A program made the position numbers and the translations under genes. From Streptococcus merionis DSM 19192 (lineage in GTDB: Bacteria; Bacillota; Bacilli; Lactobacillales; Streptococcaceae): a DNA stretch of 64,000 nt. Shown piece by piece: positions 34,646 to 43,818 of the stretch (the stretch's first letter is position 1; the number at the start of each line of letters is the position of its first letter). The stretch spans positions 26,138 through 90,137 of the forward strand of contig NZ_KB904561.1 in assembly GCF_000380085.1 (NCBI RefSeq), written 5' to 3'. The notes under the pieces were generated by a model that saw only the letters and a list, made by a program, of their open reading frames with translations, did not search any database and was not told the DNA's origin.

Positions 34646-35908
34646 TTATTTAATCGCTTTGCTGCCGATATCATGCCGGTAGAAGAGGCCGTTTGTGTTT
34701 TGTTTGGCAAGTTCCTTGTAGATTTTATTCTGCGCAGCTTTGACACTGTCTGCTGTGGTGACCAGCATATAAACGCGACCGCCGTTTGACAAGAGTAGCT
34801 GGCCATTTTCAGCGAACTTAGCCCCTGCATAGTAAGTGATAATGTCGCCGTCAGTCTTGGCTGGCAGCTCAACACCCTTGTCATAGGCGAAGGGATAGCC
34901 GTTTGATGCGACAACCACACCAAGGGTCACTCCCTCATCCAGCCAAGCCATGTGCGGCTCTCTGCCCTCTAAAATATCGGTAATGTTCTGCGCAAAATCA
35001 GACGTCAAGCGCGGCAGAATAATCTGCGTTTCCGGGTCGCCAAAGCGCGCGTTAAACTCAATGACCTTGGGACCATCAGCGGTCAGAATCAGGCCGCAGT
35101 AGAGCACGCCCAGATAAGGCCGGCCTTCTTTAATCATGCCCTCAAGCACAGGCTTGACGATGGTTTCCACCGCCGTGTCCACCACGCTTTGAGGCAGGTG
35201 CGGCACCGGTGCATAAGCCCCCATGCCTCCTGTATTGGGCCCCTTGTCGCCGTCGTAGGCCCGTTTGTGGTCCTGAGCTGTCGGCAGGATGTAAAACCTA
35301 TCGCCGTTGACCAAGGCAAAGAGGGAGAACTCCTCACCGTCCAGAAACTCTTCGATAATCACACGCGCACCCGAGTCACCGAACTTATTGTCCAAAAGCA
35401 TCTCACGGGCTGCTTCTACGGCCTCTTCCACGGTTTCTGCCACAACAACGCCCTTGCCCAGCGCCAAACCGTCAGCCTTCACGACGATTGGTGCGCCTTG
35501 CTTTTCAATATAGGCCTTGGCTTTTTCAAAGTCGGTAAATGTGCCATAGGCTGCTGTCGGAATCTGGTATTTAGCCATGATGGACTTGGCAAAATCCTTG
35601 GACCACTCCAGCTCCGCTGCTAATTTGGACGGGCCAAAAGCTTTAAACCCAGCCTGGTTAAAATCATCAACGATACCAGCCGCCAGTGCATCATCAGGGC
35701 CAATAAAAGTCCAAGCAATGTCATTGCTCTTTGCAAAATCAATCAAAGCAGAATGTTCGGAAATTCCGATATTTACAATTTCCAAACCATCCAGCGTCAT
35801 CCCGTCATTGCCGGGCGCCACATAGACCGCTTCAACCCCATCAGACGCCAACAGACTTTTTGCAATCGCATGCTCACGACCGCCAGAACCAACAACCAAT
35901 AATTTCAT
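34646..35908 (-). CDS. purD: Phosphoribosylamine-glycine ligase
   Basis: ATP-grasp GAR synthetase, 420 aa. VVGSGGREHAIAKSL, VVKADGLALGKGVVVA, GPNTGGMGAYAPVP and FNARFGDPETQ are intact. The promoter upstream has an extended -10 and two PurBox-like sequences, so this begins a second purine transcription unit. The gap to purE contains repeats. Confidence 0.97.
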   Translation of the reverse strand: MKLLVVGSGGREHAIAKSLLASDGVEAVYVAPGNDGMTLDGLEIVNIGISEHSALIDFAKSNDIAWTFIGPDDALAAGIVDDFNQAGFKAFGPSKLAAELEWSKDFAKSIMAKYQIPTAAYGTFTDFEKAKAYIEKQGAPIVVKADGLALGKGVVVAETVEEAVEAAREMLLDNKFGDSGARVIIEEFLDGEEFSLFALVNGDRFYILPTAQDHKRAYDGDKGPNTGGMGAYAPVPHLPQSVVDTAVETIVKPVLEGMIKEGRPYLGVLYCGLILTADGPKVIEFNARFGDPETQIILPRLTSDFAQNITDILEGREPHMAWLDEGVTLGVVVASNGYPFAYDKGVELPAKTDGDIITYYAGAKFAENGQLLLSNGGRVYMLVTTADSVKAAQNKIYKELAKQNTNGLFYRHDIGSKAIK

Positions 35909-35977
35909 ATACCTACCTCTGTCTTAAAAAGAAAAGACGAATCGCCTTTAGCCTAAAAGTGATAATGATTCAACTTT

Positions 35978-36042
35978 ATTATACCATACTTATCATGTTT
36001 GACGGATATTATCCTGAAATCATAGACAAATATTCGGATATT
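35978..36042 (-). promoter_or_regulatory. purD promoter with two PurBox-like sites
   Basis: The minus strand has TGGTATAAT (35986-35978). ATATCCGTCAAACAT (36009-35995) covers the -35 position, and AATATCCGAATATTTG (36042-36027) lies further upstream. Both share ATATCCG and fit the AWWWCCGAACWWT PurBox imperfectly. Same-direction spacing is about 33 bp. Confidence 0.6.
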
Positions 36043-36071
36043 AAAACCGCCCAGAAAATTTCTGGACGGTT
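36040..36071 (-). terminator. sip terminator
   Basis: The minus strand reads AACCGTCCAGAAA / TTTCTGGGCGGTT with TTAATAT following, directly after the sip stop. It abuts the purD control region. Confidence 0.85.
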
Positions 36072-36082
36072 CTAAATAACTT

Positions 36083-37060
36083 TTAAGGATTAAACGACAC
36101 ATGGACATGGTCATAGTGATTTTCGGTAACACTGCCACGGTCTGGCATTGGATTCCATGTGTAAGCTGGTCCGTAGATACTTGGATATGGTGAGTAGAAA
36201 CGCTGTTTCCAGATAATATAGGAAATGTTTTTAGCCCCCATATTGTTGACTGCGTATTCTGCGACCTGATCACCGAGGACTGAGCTGACAGGCACCATGA
36301 AATCTACCGCCAGGCCTTGTCCATGATCGCCTGAATCTCCAGGACGAAGGGTGCTGAACTCTGTGATCCCAAAGAGGTTAGCAACTTCTTGTTGGAAAGC
36401 AGCAACTTGCGGCTGGAGACCTGTACTATCAACGGTTCCGCCAGCCACAGGTGTTTGAGTAGCTGCCTCTTCAGTAACTGGTGCTGGCGTTGTTGGCTCA
36501 GCAGCGGGTGAGACTGCTTCGACAACAGGTTGAGCTGGTTGCTCAACAGCAGCGGGAGCAACTGGATCAGTGCTGGCCACTTCTTCCTGCGCAGCCTCAG
36601 TAACTGGCGCTGGTTCACTAGCAGCTATTGACGCATCATCTGTTGCTTCAACATCAGCTAATTTAACTGTTTCATCAGAGATAGTGACCTCCTTAGCTTT
36701 GAGGTCAATAGTGGCTTCTACCGTTTCACCAGCTTGATCAGCTACTGGAGCTTCGATCACAACCTCAGTGGCTTGATCTTTTTTGTCATAGGTTGTCGTG
36801 ATACTTGTTTCTGGGAAAATCAAGTTAAGGTCAGCGATTTGGTTGACCTTAGCCAAGACCTCCATATCAACAGCCATAGCTTCAGCGATGGTTGAGAGCG
36901 TATCACCGTACTTAACAGTATAAGCTTGGCTATTGCCAGCAGCGACAAGGTCAGCTTTGATAGCATCTACCGAACGCGCTGTCCATGTTTCTGCTTTAAC
37001 ATGTTGACCTGCAACCATTGATAAGAACACAGTAGAGGTTAATAATAATTTTTTATTCAC
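36083..37060 (-). CDS. sip: Sip-like LysM surface/secreted protein, GTG start
   Basis: Homologue of the group B streptococcal surface immunogenic protein, recognised by TWTARSVDAIKADLVAAG, a LysM domain at about 45-92 (YTVKYGDTLSTIAEAMAVDM, then LAKVNQIADLNLIFPET) and the C-terminal block GDHGQGLAVDFMVP...IIWKQRFYSPYPSIYGPA...NHYDHVHVSFNP. 325 aa, shorter than my memory of the GBS protein (about 430) because the Pro/Ala/Thr/Glu linker (about 145-225) is short. A signal peptide covers about 1-24. The LysM suggests peptidoglycan binding; the C-terminal fold resembles peptidase-like domains, activity unproven. The start codon is GTG; an ATG-TAA pair lies between ribosome binding site and start. 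Confidence 0.9.
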   Translation of the reverse strand: MNKKLLLTSTVFLSMVAGQHVKAETWTARSVDAIKADLVAAGNSQAYTVKYGDTLSTIAEAMAVDMEVLAKVNQIADLNLIFPETSITTTYDKKDQATEVVIEAPVADQAGETVEATIDLKAKEVTISDETVKLADVEATDDASIAASEPAPVTEAAQEEVASTDPVAPAAVEQPAQPVVEAVSPAAEPTTPAPVTEEAATQTPVAGGTVDSTGLQPQVAAFQQEVANLFGITEFSTLRPGDSGDHGQGLAVDFMVPVSSVLGDQVAEYAVNNMGAKNISYIIWKQRFYSPYPSIYGPAYTWNPMPDRGSVTENHYDHVHVSFNP

Positions 37061-37277
37061 GTGTTACATACCTTCCTTTTTCAAAGATAAAGTCTATCCT
37101 ACTGCATCTTTAGCCAAATAGCAAGGCATTTAAGCCTTTTTAAACAAAGTAAGACAAGGCTGTAACAGACTGACTTTTTTGTCATATAGCTCTAATTATT
37201 GATAACTTCTTCTTTTTATCAACGAAAACTACCCATTTTTGTTACCCAACCGTCCTTTTTGTAACAAAAATATTGCA

Positions 37278-37306
37278 TTGACATTTAAATGAATCTACTT
37301 TATAAT
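37278..37306 (+). promoter_or_regulatory. Promoter of the C39/Bsp gene
   Basis: TTGACA, exactly 17 nt, TATAAT: full consensus. It starts transcription about 25 nt before the ATG region. TGTTAC...GTAACA (about 37239-37265) form an inverted pair upstream. Confidence 0.92.
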
Positions 37307-37337
37307 AGTATGGAAACTAAAATAGAAGAGGAATACT

Positions 37338-40300
37338 ATGCGCTATTCATCAAAATTTATCCTCCTTTCATCTACGATGATCTTGGGGGCTTTCGTTAAC
37401 TCACCTGTAATCTCAGCGGATCAATTGACTGCTGAAAAGGTCAGTTTAAAAACAGTTGAAACTGCTACTACAGAGCGAATAACCGCTGATATTCAAGCAA
37501 GTTTGCTTGACGGCAAGCCAATCCTTCGTTTGTCAAATGTCTCAGCAAAAGGCGTCCAAGCGGTTAAGATCACCATCTCATCCAAGAGCGATGATAGTGA
37601 CAAACACACCTACACTGCAGAACTTGATAAAGATGGTAGCTATGTCGTCAAACTAGACCGTACTTTCCACGACAAGACTGGTAAAAACTTTAAGGCCAAG
37701 GTCGCCTTGGAACGTTCGCAGGGTATCACAGATTTCTTATCTGATTATCCTTTTATCTGGACAGATGAGGAGCCTGTTAACGCAGAGTCTACTGAGCCGA
37801 CAAAGACAACAACTGAGGCTGCTTTAGCTGAAACAAGCAGTTCCTCAGTAGAAACAACTCAAACGTCTCCTACTGAACCAACGACAACACCTGCTCCGAC
37901 CGAAACAGCGACGACTAGCTCTGCTATTTCCACAGAACAAGCATCTGCCCGTCAAGAAACAAAGGAAATCAAGCCTGATATCAAGGGCGACAGTGAGGAC
38001 AAAGAGAATCCTGAAAGCACTGAGCCAGCTCAATCTACAACCCCTGTCCAAGCAAAATCAACTACCAGCACAGCGTCTTCTTCACAGGCAACTACCAAAG
38101 AGGACAAAAACCGTACTGAGACTCCTTCTACTGTAACAGAAACCGCTTATTTTGGAACAGAACCTATCTTGCGTAACGCAACAAGCGGACTCCAAACGAC
38201 TGGTACCCTGACTGTTGTCAAAAACCAGCAAACAGGTTCCTTTGAAGTGACTGTTTCAAACGTTGATAGCGCAGATGGCGTCGAGGAAGTCTTACTTCCT
38301 ATCTGGTCTGCTGCGGGCGGACAAGATGACATCAACTGGTATAGAGCTAAAAAACAAGCCGACAATACCTTCAAGGCCATGGTTTCCATTTCTGATCACA
38401 AAAATGATCTGGGAGAATACTACATCCACCTCTACTATATTGATCGCAAGAAGAAATTGATCGGTGTTGGGGGAACGACGACAACTATCTCCAAAACAGC
38501 GACACAACCAACTGGTAAGATGACGATTACCACTGCTAATGCAGTAACAGGTGCTTTTGATGTGGTTGTCTCAGATATTTACGCACCAAACGGACTCAAA
38601 GAAGTGCTCATCCCAGTCTGGTCTGATCAAGGCGGACAAGATGATATTCATTGGTACAATGCCACCAAGCAGATGGATGGTTCTTATAAAATCACCGTTG
38701 ACCCCGCCAACCACAAGAACAATCAAGGTATCTACCACGCCCATCTCTACTTCCGCCAAAACGATGGGCAACTAAAAGGCATCTCAACCGCCAAGACGAC
38801 TGTCAAGACAGTTCCCCTTTCTGGGAAAATTACCATTACCAACAATAACCAAGTCACTGGTAGTTTCGATATTCTGGTGACAGAAGTTGCCAGTCAAGCA
38901 GGTGTTTCTGAAGTTCTCGTTCCTGTCTGGGGCGAAACTAATGGTCAAAATGATATTCGTTGGTACAACGCAGCTAGACAGTCTGATGGCTCTTACAAAG
39001 TAAGTGTCAAATCTAGCGATCACCAGTTTGAGACAGGCACCTATCATGCCCATCTCTACTATCGCCAAAGCAATGGCCAGCTTAAAGGAGTCGGTGGCAC
39101 CCAAACTCTTGTTAAATCAAATACCTCTTTAGGTAAATTAACCATTACCAATCAAAACAAACAAACGGGTAGCTTTGATGTCACCATCACAGACGTTAAT
39201 CCGGGTTATGGAGTCTCAGAAATTCTTCTTCCAACTTGGTCAGACAAGAGTGGCCAAGACGATATCCAGTGGTATCGTGCTGAAAAGCAGGCAGACGGTT
39301 CCTACAAGGCTTCCATCTCCATCAGCAATCACAAGTTCGATACTGGAACCTACCATGTTCACTATTATCATAGAACTGCAGACGGACAACTAAAAGGTAT
39401 CGGTGGCATTCAAACAACGGTCGAAGCATCAGCCACACAGCCAACAGGACACATTAGTGTTTCCAAGAATAACAATGGTTTTGATGTTGTCATTTCGGGC
39501 GTTTATGCCCCAAGTGGCGTCAAAGAAGTCTCTGTACCAATCTGGTCAGAAGCAGGCGGTCAAGATGACATTCGTTGGTATACAGCAACCAAGCAAGCTG
39601 ACGGCAATTACAGTGTTTCTGTCAACCTTGCCAACCACAACAACACCTCTGGCAAGTACAATATCCACCTTTACTACCGTCTTAACTCTGGCCAATTCGT
39701 CGGTGTAGGTGGTACAACAACTCAGGCAACTGCCCAAACAGTAGCTGCAACCATGTCTACTAGCTACCAAGGAACTGGTCAGTATACCGTTGATTTTGCT
39801 AATATTTATGGCCAAGGACGTGTCAATGTGGCGATTTGGTCTGATACAGGCGGTCAAGATGATTTGATTTGGTACGTTGCTCAATCTCTAGGAAATGGCC
39901 GCTACCAGTTGAATTTCAACGTCCAAAACCATAGCGGTATCGGCACTTATCACATCCACGCTTACCTGACAAATAGCCAAAATGTCTTCCAGACCTCTGG
40001 TACCATTCAGGTAGCTCGTACAAACTATACTGCACCTTACTATTCACAAAATGATGGTCGTTGGGGAGGTATTGTTTACGGACAATATAGTGTCAGTTAT
40101 TCTGGCTGTGTACCAACAGCAGTTGCCATGGCAGCTACCGGTATTACAGGGCGTACGATAACTCCAAACGATGTGGCAAGTTATCTCTACTACAACACGC
40201 AAGAATTCAACCGCATCCATGGAGCGGGTACTACTGGTACTGGCCTTGTCCAAGCAGCCAACCATTTCGGCTTACGTGCAACAGCTCTTCATGGTCAAAA

Positions 40301-40547
40301 TGCTTTGATTAATGCTCTACAAAACGGCCAATTTGTCGCTGCAGCCGTCGGTCATTCTGTCTTTGTCAAATCACCGGCTACTCACCAACTCCTGCTCAAA
40401 GGCTACCAAAACGGGAAAACCTATGTCATGGACCCTTACACACCAAGCATGAATGGTTGGTACGATGTGTCTTACTTGACTAGCGTTCCAAGTAACTGGT
40501 CTGGCGATCTCTACCAAGGCTCTGTCTTCATCCAACTTTCTGAATAG
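37338..40547 (+). CDS. Secreted protein with six GBS Bsp-like repeats and C39-like peptidase domain
   Basis: 1069 aa. A signal peptide (about 1-27) leads into a small beta-rich domain (about 30-135), a Ser/Thr/Glu-rich linker (about 140-270) and six Bsp-like repeats of about 90 residues. Each centres on [IL]P[VTI]WS...GQDDI.WY.A.KQ.DG.YK, then GTYH.HLYYR and GQLKG. The C-terminus (about 900-1069) is a C39-like papain-fold domain: PYYSQNDGRWGG, YSGCVPTAVAMA (probable Cys nucleophile) and AAVGHSVFVKSP (histidine). It has no sorting motif, so it is secreted or bound through the repeats. Bsp repeats are known from wall-associated streptococcal proteins; the target here is unknown. It is the only plus-strand gene between 2 and 58 kb. 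Confidence 0.88.
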   Translation: MRYSSKFILLSSTMILGAFVNSPVISADQLTAEKVSLKTVETATTERITADIQASLLDGKPILRLSNVSAKGVQAVKITISSKSDDSDKHTYTAELDKDGSYVVKLDRTFHDKTGKNFKAKVALERSQGITDFLSDYPFIWTDEEPVNAESTEPTKTTTEAALAETSSSSVETTQTSPTEPTTTPAPTETATTSSAISTEQASARQETKEIKPDIKGDSEDKENPESTEPAQSTTPVQAKSTTSTASSSQATTKEDKNRTETPSTVTETAYFGTEPILRNATSGLQTTGTLTVVKNQQTGSFEVTVSNVDSADGVEEVLLPIWSAAGGQDDINWYRAKKQADNTFKAMVSISDHKNDLGEYYIHLYYIDRKKKLIGVGGTTTTISKTATQPTGKMTITTANAVTGAFDVVVSDIYAPNGLKEVLIPVWSDQGGQDDIHWYNATKQMDGSYKITVDPANHKNNQGIYHAHLYFRQNDGQLKGISTAKTTVKTVPLSGKITITNNNQVTGSFDILVTEVASQAGVSEVLVPVWGETNGQNDIRWYNAARQSDGSYKVSVKSSDHQFETGTYHAHLYYRQSNGQLKGVGGTQTLVKSNTSLGKLTITNQNKQTGSFDVTITDVNPGYGVSEILLPTWSDKSGQDDIQWYRAEKQADGSYKASISISNHKFDTGTYHVHYYHRTADGQLKGIGGIQTTVEASATQPTGHISVSKNNNGFDVVISGVYAPSGVKEVSVPIWSEAGGQDDIRWYTATKQADGNYSVSVNLANHNNTSGKYNIHLYYRLNSGQFVGVGGTTTQATAQTVAATMSTSYQGTGQYTVDFANIYGQGRVNVAIWSDTGGQDDLIWYVAQSLGNGRYQLNFNVQNHSGIGTYHIHAYLTNSQNVFQTSGTIQVARTNYTAPYYSQNDGRWGGIVYGQYSVSYSGCVPTAVAMAATGITGRTITPNDVASYLYYNTQEFNRIHGAGTTGTGLVQAANHFGLRATALHGQNALINALQNGQFVAAAVGHSVFVKSPATHQLLLKGYQNGKTYVMDPYTPSMNGWYDVSYLTSVPSNWSGDLYQGSVFIQLSE

Positions 40548-40559
40548 ACTAAAAGAGTC

Positions 40560-40630
40560 TGGCAGACAGCCGTGATGATTTCGCTTTCGCTAAAAAAAGT
40601 ATGTGACCGCTGAAGATTATATAAAAAATA
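40560..40630. repeat. Family 2 repeat, short copy G6
   Basis: GGCAGACAGCCGTGATGATT, then TCGCTTTCGC and TGAAGATTATATAAAAAA, follow the order of the G1 core (CATGATGGCTTCGCC, TTGAAGATTACGTATAAAAA). It lies just after the C39/Bsp stop. Confidence 0.5.
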
Positions 40631-40632
40631 AT

Positions 40633-40683
40633 AAAACTGCATGAAACCTTCGTTTAATAAACGTTGATTTCGTGCAGTTTTTA
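40633..40683 (+). terminator. Terminator/hairpin repeat after the C39/Bsp gene
   Basis: AAAACTGCAT (40633-40642) pairs with GTGCAGTTTT (40672-40681), with an inner CGTTT/AAACG stem; TTATATAGTTT follows. It aligns over 51 nt with 8512-8562, with compensatory stem changes. The remaining 40684-41095 contains a short plus-strand open frame I do not accept and no other recognised feature. Confidence 0.75.
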
Positions 40684-41095
40684 TATAGTTTACTTTCTGT
40701 GAAAATCAAAATCCGATGTCAGTAGCTTACCGTAGGGAGTATTAGCTCTACTTTTAGTTCCTTGTCTAATTCAGCTTTTGGCTTCCTTTGAATATTATAG
40801 TCGATTGAATCAAGAAACAGTACAGCTGTGGTTCAAAAAAGTATACTAGGTGATGCTCTGATTTTGAGACAGCTTTCAATCAACTATATTTCTATCATTC
40901 TAAACAAGAATACTCCTGCTATCTGTATAGCATTGACTTTTTCAACAGGCGCCATAAAAGTTTTTTTTACTGATCCTTTAGACTCCTATTTCCCAAAGAT
41001 TTTTAAGTTTGCACTCTTAAGCGGGACACTTATTCACCTTGCCTAGCTTCAATTAGAGCCTAATGACATGATCTAATGACTCAAGGCTATATTTC

Positions 41096-43132
41096 TTATG
41101 CTTTTGGATAGATATAATAGACTTCTCCACGAGTATAACCTGAACCATTCCAGACCATGGTTGGATCAAACCAGCCGCGGAAATTACTGATGTACTGTCT
41201 TCCAAGGTAATTTGACTCCAGAATCTGGATACGGTTGGCACTTTCAACATGAGTAACAACTCCCACATGACCATAGCCATTACCGTCTGTCGGCCAAACA
41301 GCAACAGCACCAACCCGAGGCATTGTCCCGACAGAGTATCCTAGTCTACGAGCAACATTTGCCCATTCTTTGGCATTCCCCCACCATTCGCCAACCCAAG
41401 GTGCGACTTGCTTGGCTCCCCAGGTACATTGACCAACAGGATAGCTGGTCGCATGGTAGGTTCTCGGAATTGTTGGTGTGGCGACAGTTTTAGTTACGGC
41501 CGCTGGCAAATGATGTGCAGCTACTGTGAAAGTGCTTGGGATAACGCCTACTTGACCTGTTGAAGTTTTTTTATAGACATGGAGATGATAAGTACCGCTA
41601 TCCTTATGCTTGGATAAGTCCAACTGAAGTTTATGACTACCATTTCCACTTGGCTGGGCATCGTACCAGATCAAATCATCCTGACCATTTTTATCCGACC
41701 AAACAGCAAATTGATAAGCACCTGCTTCTGCATTATGAAGGGTTAATTCATAGGTACCTGATCCGATAAATCTAGCAGAAGTCGAGACGGACGCTGCTTG
41801 TACAGGTTTTTCCAGAGTGACAGTTGGCCCCACATAACCAAGACGGCTTCCATCTGCATAATTGATGTACACGTGGTTCTGGTATTGCCCTGCTAAACTC
41901 TGATGATTGGTATAAGAAACTTTGAGACTGTAAGTTGACTGACCATTTCCAGGAATGCTATACCATTTGATATTGCTCTGATTAGAAGTACTCCAAACGG
42001 CTACATCAATGGACTTCACCGTTTTTTCTGGCTGAATATTCAGCCTATAGGTCCCTTTTGTTTTTTCAACTTGACTGGCTGTAATGGTTGTCTTTGCAGG
42101 CTCGGTCTTCTTAGGAGTTGTCGGTGTTGTCACTTGATTTCCAACCGTCACAGTCGTTAGACCAGCACCTTCCAAAGAAGCACCTGCTTTGCTGCGGATA
42201 TAGAGATGAATATGGTAGAGTCCTGTATCATTTTTATGATTTTTCGTATCAACCTGTAAATAATAGATCCCATTTGACAGTCTAGCTGCTCGGTACCAGT
42301 TGATATCATCCTGGTCATTCTTATCTGACCAAGTTGGAAGTAACACCTCCGCAGGTTGCCCTGCAACACCAGTGACTGCAATGTTAATCTTACCATCTCG
42401 ACTCACACTAGCGCTTATTCTAGGCTGACTTGAGACTTCTGCCACAGGAGTTGCAGCACGATACTGTGATGGTGAAGCGCTTCTAGCAGACCTCGGCTGG
42501 ATTGAAGACCTAGAAGAACGGGGTTGCATGACACTTACATCGCTAGAATTTTCTGCTGATTTCGGTTCGCTCTCTTGCGATGATGTTATCCTTGACTTGG
42601 TTGTCGGTGCTTGAGGCAATTGTGTCTCTTGGTTTGTCGTTGTAGCTGGCGTTGTTGACTCAGCTTGAGCCTCTGGTTTGCTAGATGTTGACGGCGTCGT
42701 TGTCATCGAGGTGGTGGACTCTACCGAGTTAGTTGTCATCTCTGGAGCAACAGTTGTTGTTTCTGGTGCAGTTGTCTTGGTCTCTTCGGTGTCTCTCTGG
42801 AAGGTTGTAGCCTTGAGCAAGACTTTTTCAGCACCTTTGACTTGATAAACCTCAATATGGTAAGTTCCGTCTCCGGAATGGTTTTGTAGGTCAATAGTTG
42901 TCTCTGGTCCCTGATAATCGTAGAATTCCAAATCATCCTTGCCATTTTCTTCAGACCAAATGGCATACTGGATGGTACCTTTTTGTGGCATCTCTCCTTG
43001 GTAAACCAAGGTCGCACGCTGCGCATCTGATTGAACCTCTACATTGACACCATGCTCATTGGCGAGCACAGCTCCACTAACTGCTAATTGTCCTAAAACT
43101 AAACTTGATAATAATAATTTTTTGAGTGTCAT
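41096..43132 (-). CDS. Secreted protein with four GBS Bsp-like repeats and CHAP amidase domain
   Basis: 678 aa from ATG 43132, which follows AAAGGAGATAAT; a longer frame would precede the signal peptide and is rejected. A signal peptide (MTLKKLLLSSLVLGQLAVSG, cleaved near 25), one N-terminal Bsp-like repeat (IWSEENGKDDLEFYDY), a Thr/Glu/Pro/Ser-rich linker with an Arg/Ser-rich patch, three more Bsp-like repeats, then CHAP (about 560-678). The CHAP domain carries GQCTWGAKQV (catalytic Cys), GHVGVVTHVE (His) and ILESNYLG. CHAP enzymes cut peptidoglycan stem peptides or crossbridges, so this is a likely cell-separation or remodelling hydrolase. It converges with the C39/Bsp gene. Confidence 0.9.
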   Translation of the reverse strand: MTLKKLLLSSLVLGQLAVSGAVLANEHGVNVEVQSDAQRATLVYQGEMPQKGTIQYAIWSEENGKDDLEFYDYQGPETTIDLQNHSGDGTYHIEVYQVKGAEKVLLKATTFQRDTEETKTTAPETTTVAPEMTTNSVESTTSMTTTPSTSSKPEAQAESTTPATTTNQETQLPQAPTTKSRITSSQESEPKSAENSSDVSVMQPRSSRSSIQPRSARSASPSQYRAATPVAEVSSQPRISASVSRDGKINIAVTGVAGQPAEVLLPTWSDKNDQDDINWYRAARLSNGIYYLQVDTKNHKNDTGLYHIHLYIRSKAGASLEGAGLTTVTVGNQVTTPTTPKKTEPAKTTITASQVEKTKGTYRLNIQPEKTVKSIDVAVWSTSNQSNIKWYSIPGNGQSTYSLKVSYTNHQSLAGQYQNHVYINYADGSRLGYVGPTVTLEKPVQAASVSTSARFIGSGTYELTLHNAEAGAYQFAVWSDKNGQDDLIWYDAQPSGNGSHKLQLDLSKHKDSGTYHLHVYKKTSTGQVGVIPSTFTVAAHHLPAAVTKTVATPTIPRTYHATSYPVGQCTWGAKQVAPWVGEWWGNAKEWANVARRLGYSVGTMPRVGAVAVWPTDGNGYGHVGVVTHVESANRIQILESNYLGRQYISNFRGWFDPTMVWNGSGYTRGEVYYIYPKA

Positions 43133-43243
43133 ATTATCTCCTTTCAAACTCTTTATTCGTTGAAAATCAGAAATAATAGGCAAAAAATTAAAAAATTTAG
43201 TGATAGAACTAACGAACACTTATATAGATTGCGATCATATTTC

Positions 43244-43684
43244 CTAATTACTCAGTATGGGGACACAAAATTCACAGTAACCTTCTTGAACTTTGCGGAC
43301 TGCATAGCGCTCAATAATCGGGCGCTCTGAATCCATTTGATAACCTGCTAGATAGTTTGACAAAGTGGACCAAAACTGACGAACAGATTCCACTGTATGT
43401 TCAACTTCTATAACCAGATAAACACCGTCTTCAAGCAATCGCTGGGGTAAGTTCCAATTGCTACCTGTATCATCTACAATTAGACCAACATCATATCGAC
43501 ATTTCTCTGGGCTAGTTTTGACAGGATTATCTAGTGCAATACCGACCAAAACACTGTTTTCATTAAATAATTGTTGTTCCTTTAAAAATTGCTTAAACGA
43601 TTCCATTAAAACATGGTTTTCTTCTCCATATGCACCTACTCGCCTCTTATAAATAATTGGGACATTTACAAACTTTTCTATCAT
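43244..43684 (-). CDS. GyrI-like small-molecule-binding protein
   Basis: A 146-aa protein starting at ATG 43684 behind AAGAGGTGCAAG; the upstream in-frame extension is hydrophobic and lacks support. It has the two-fold SbmC/GyrI pattern: RRVGAYGEENHVLMESFKQF, VGIALDNP, YDVGLIVDD and DGVYLVIEVEHTVESVRQFW. These domains bind small effectors in BmrR/AraC-type regulators or act alone as gyrase-inhibitor-like proteins. No DNA-binding domain is present. The function here is open. Confidence 0.75.
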   Translation of the reverse strand: MIEKFVNVPIIYKRRVGAYGEENHVLMESFKQFLKEQQLFNENSVLVGIALDNPVKTSPEKCRYDVGLIVDDTGSNWNLPQRLLEDGVYLVIEVEHTVESVRQFWSTLSNYLAGYQMDSERPIIERYAVRKVQEGYCEFCVPILSN

Positions 43685-43765
43685 CTTGCACCTCTTATTA
43701 ATCACTATTGGTACCAATGAAATTATGATAACCCCTATTAAAATATTTTGCAACACCTTTTTTAA

Positions 43766-43798
43766 TCACAAAACCACCTCAACATTTCTGCTGAGGTG
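43766..43798 (-). terminator. purH terminator
   Basis: The minus strand reads CACCTCA, 10 nt, TGAGGTG, then GTTTTGTG, 20 bp after the purH stop. It closes the purC-to-purH unit. Confidence 0.8.
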
Positions 43799-43818
43799 CT
43801 CTGCTATATTCAGAAATC

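Noticed and set aside
40828..41046. Plus-strand 72-codon frame after the C39/Bsp gene
   Set aside because: Low-complexity AT-rich frame without ribosome binding site or recognisable features.
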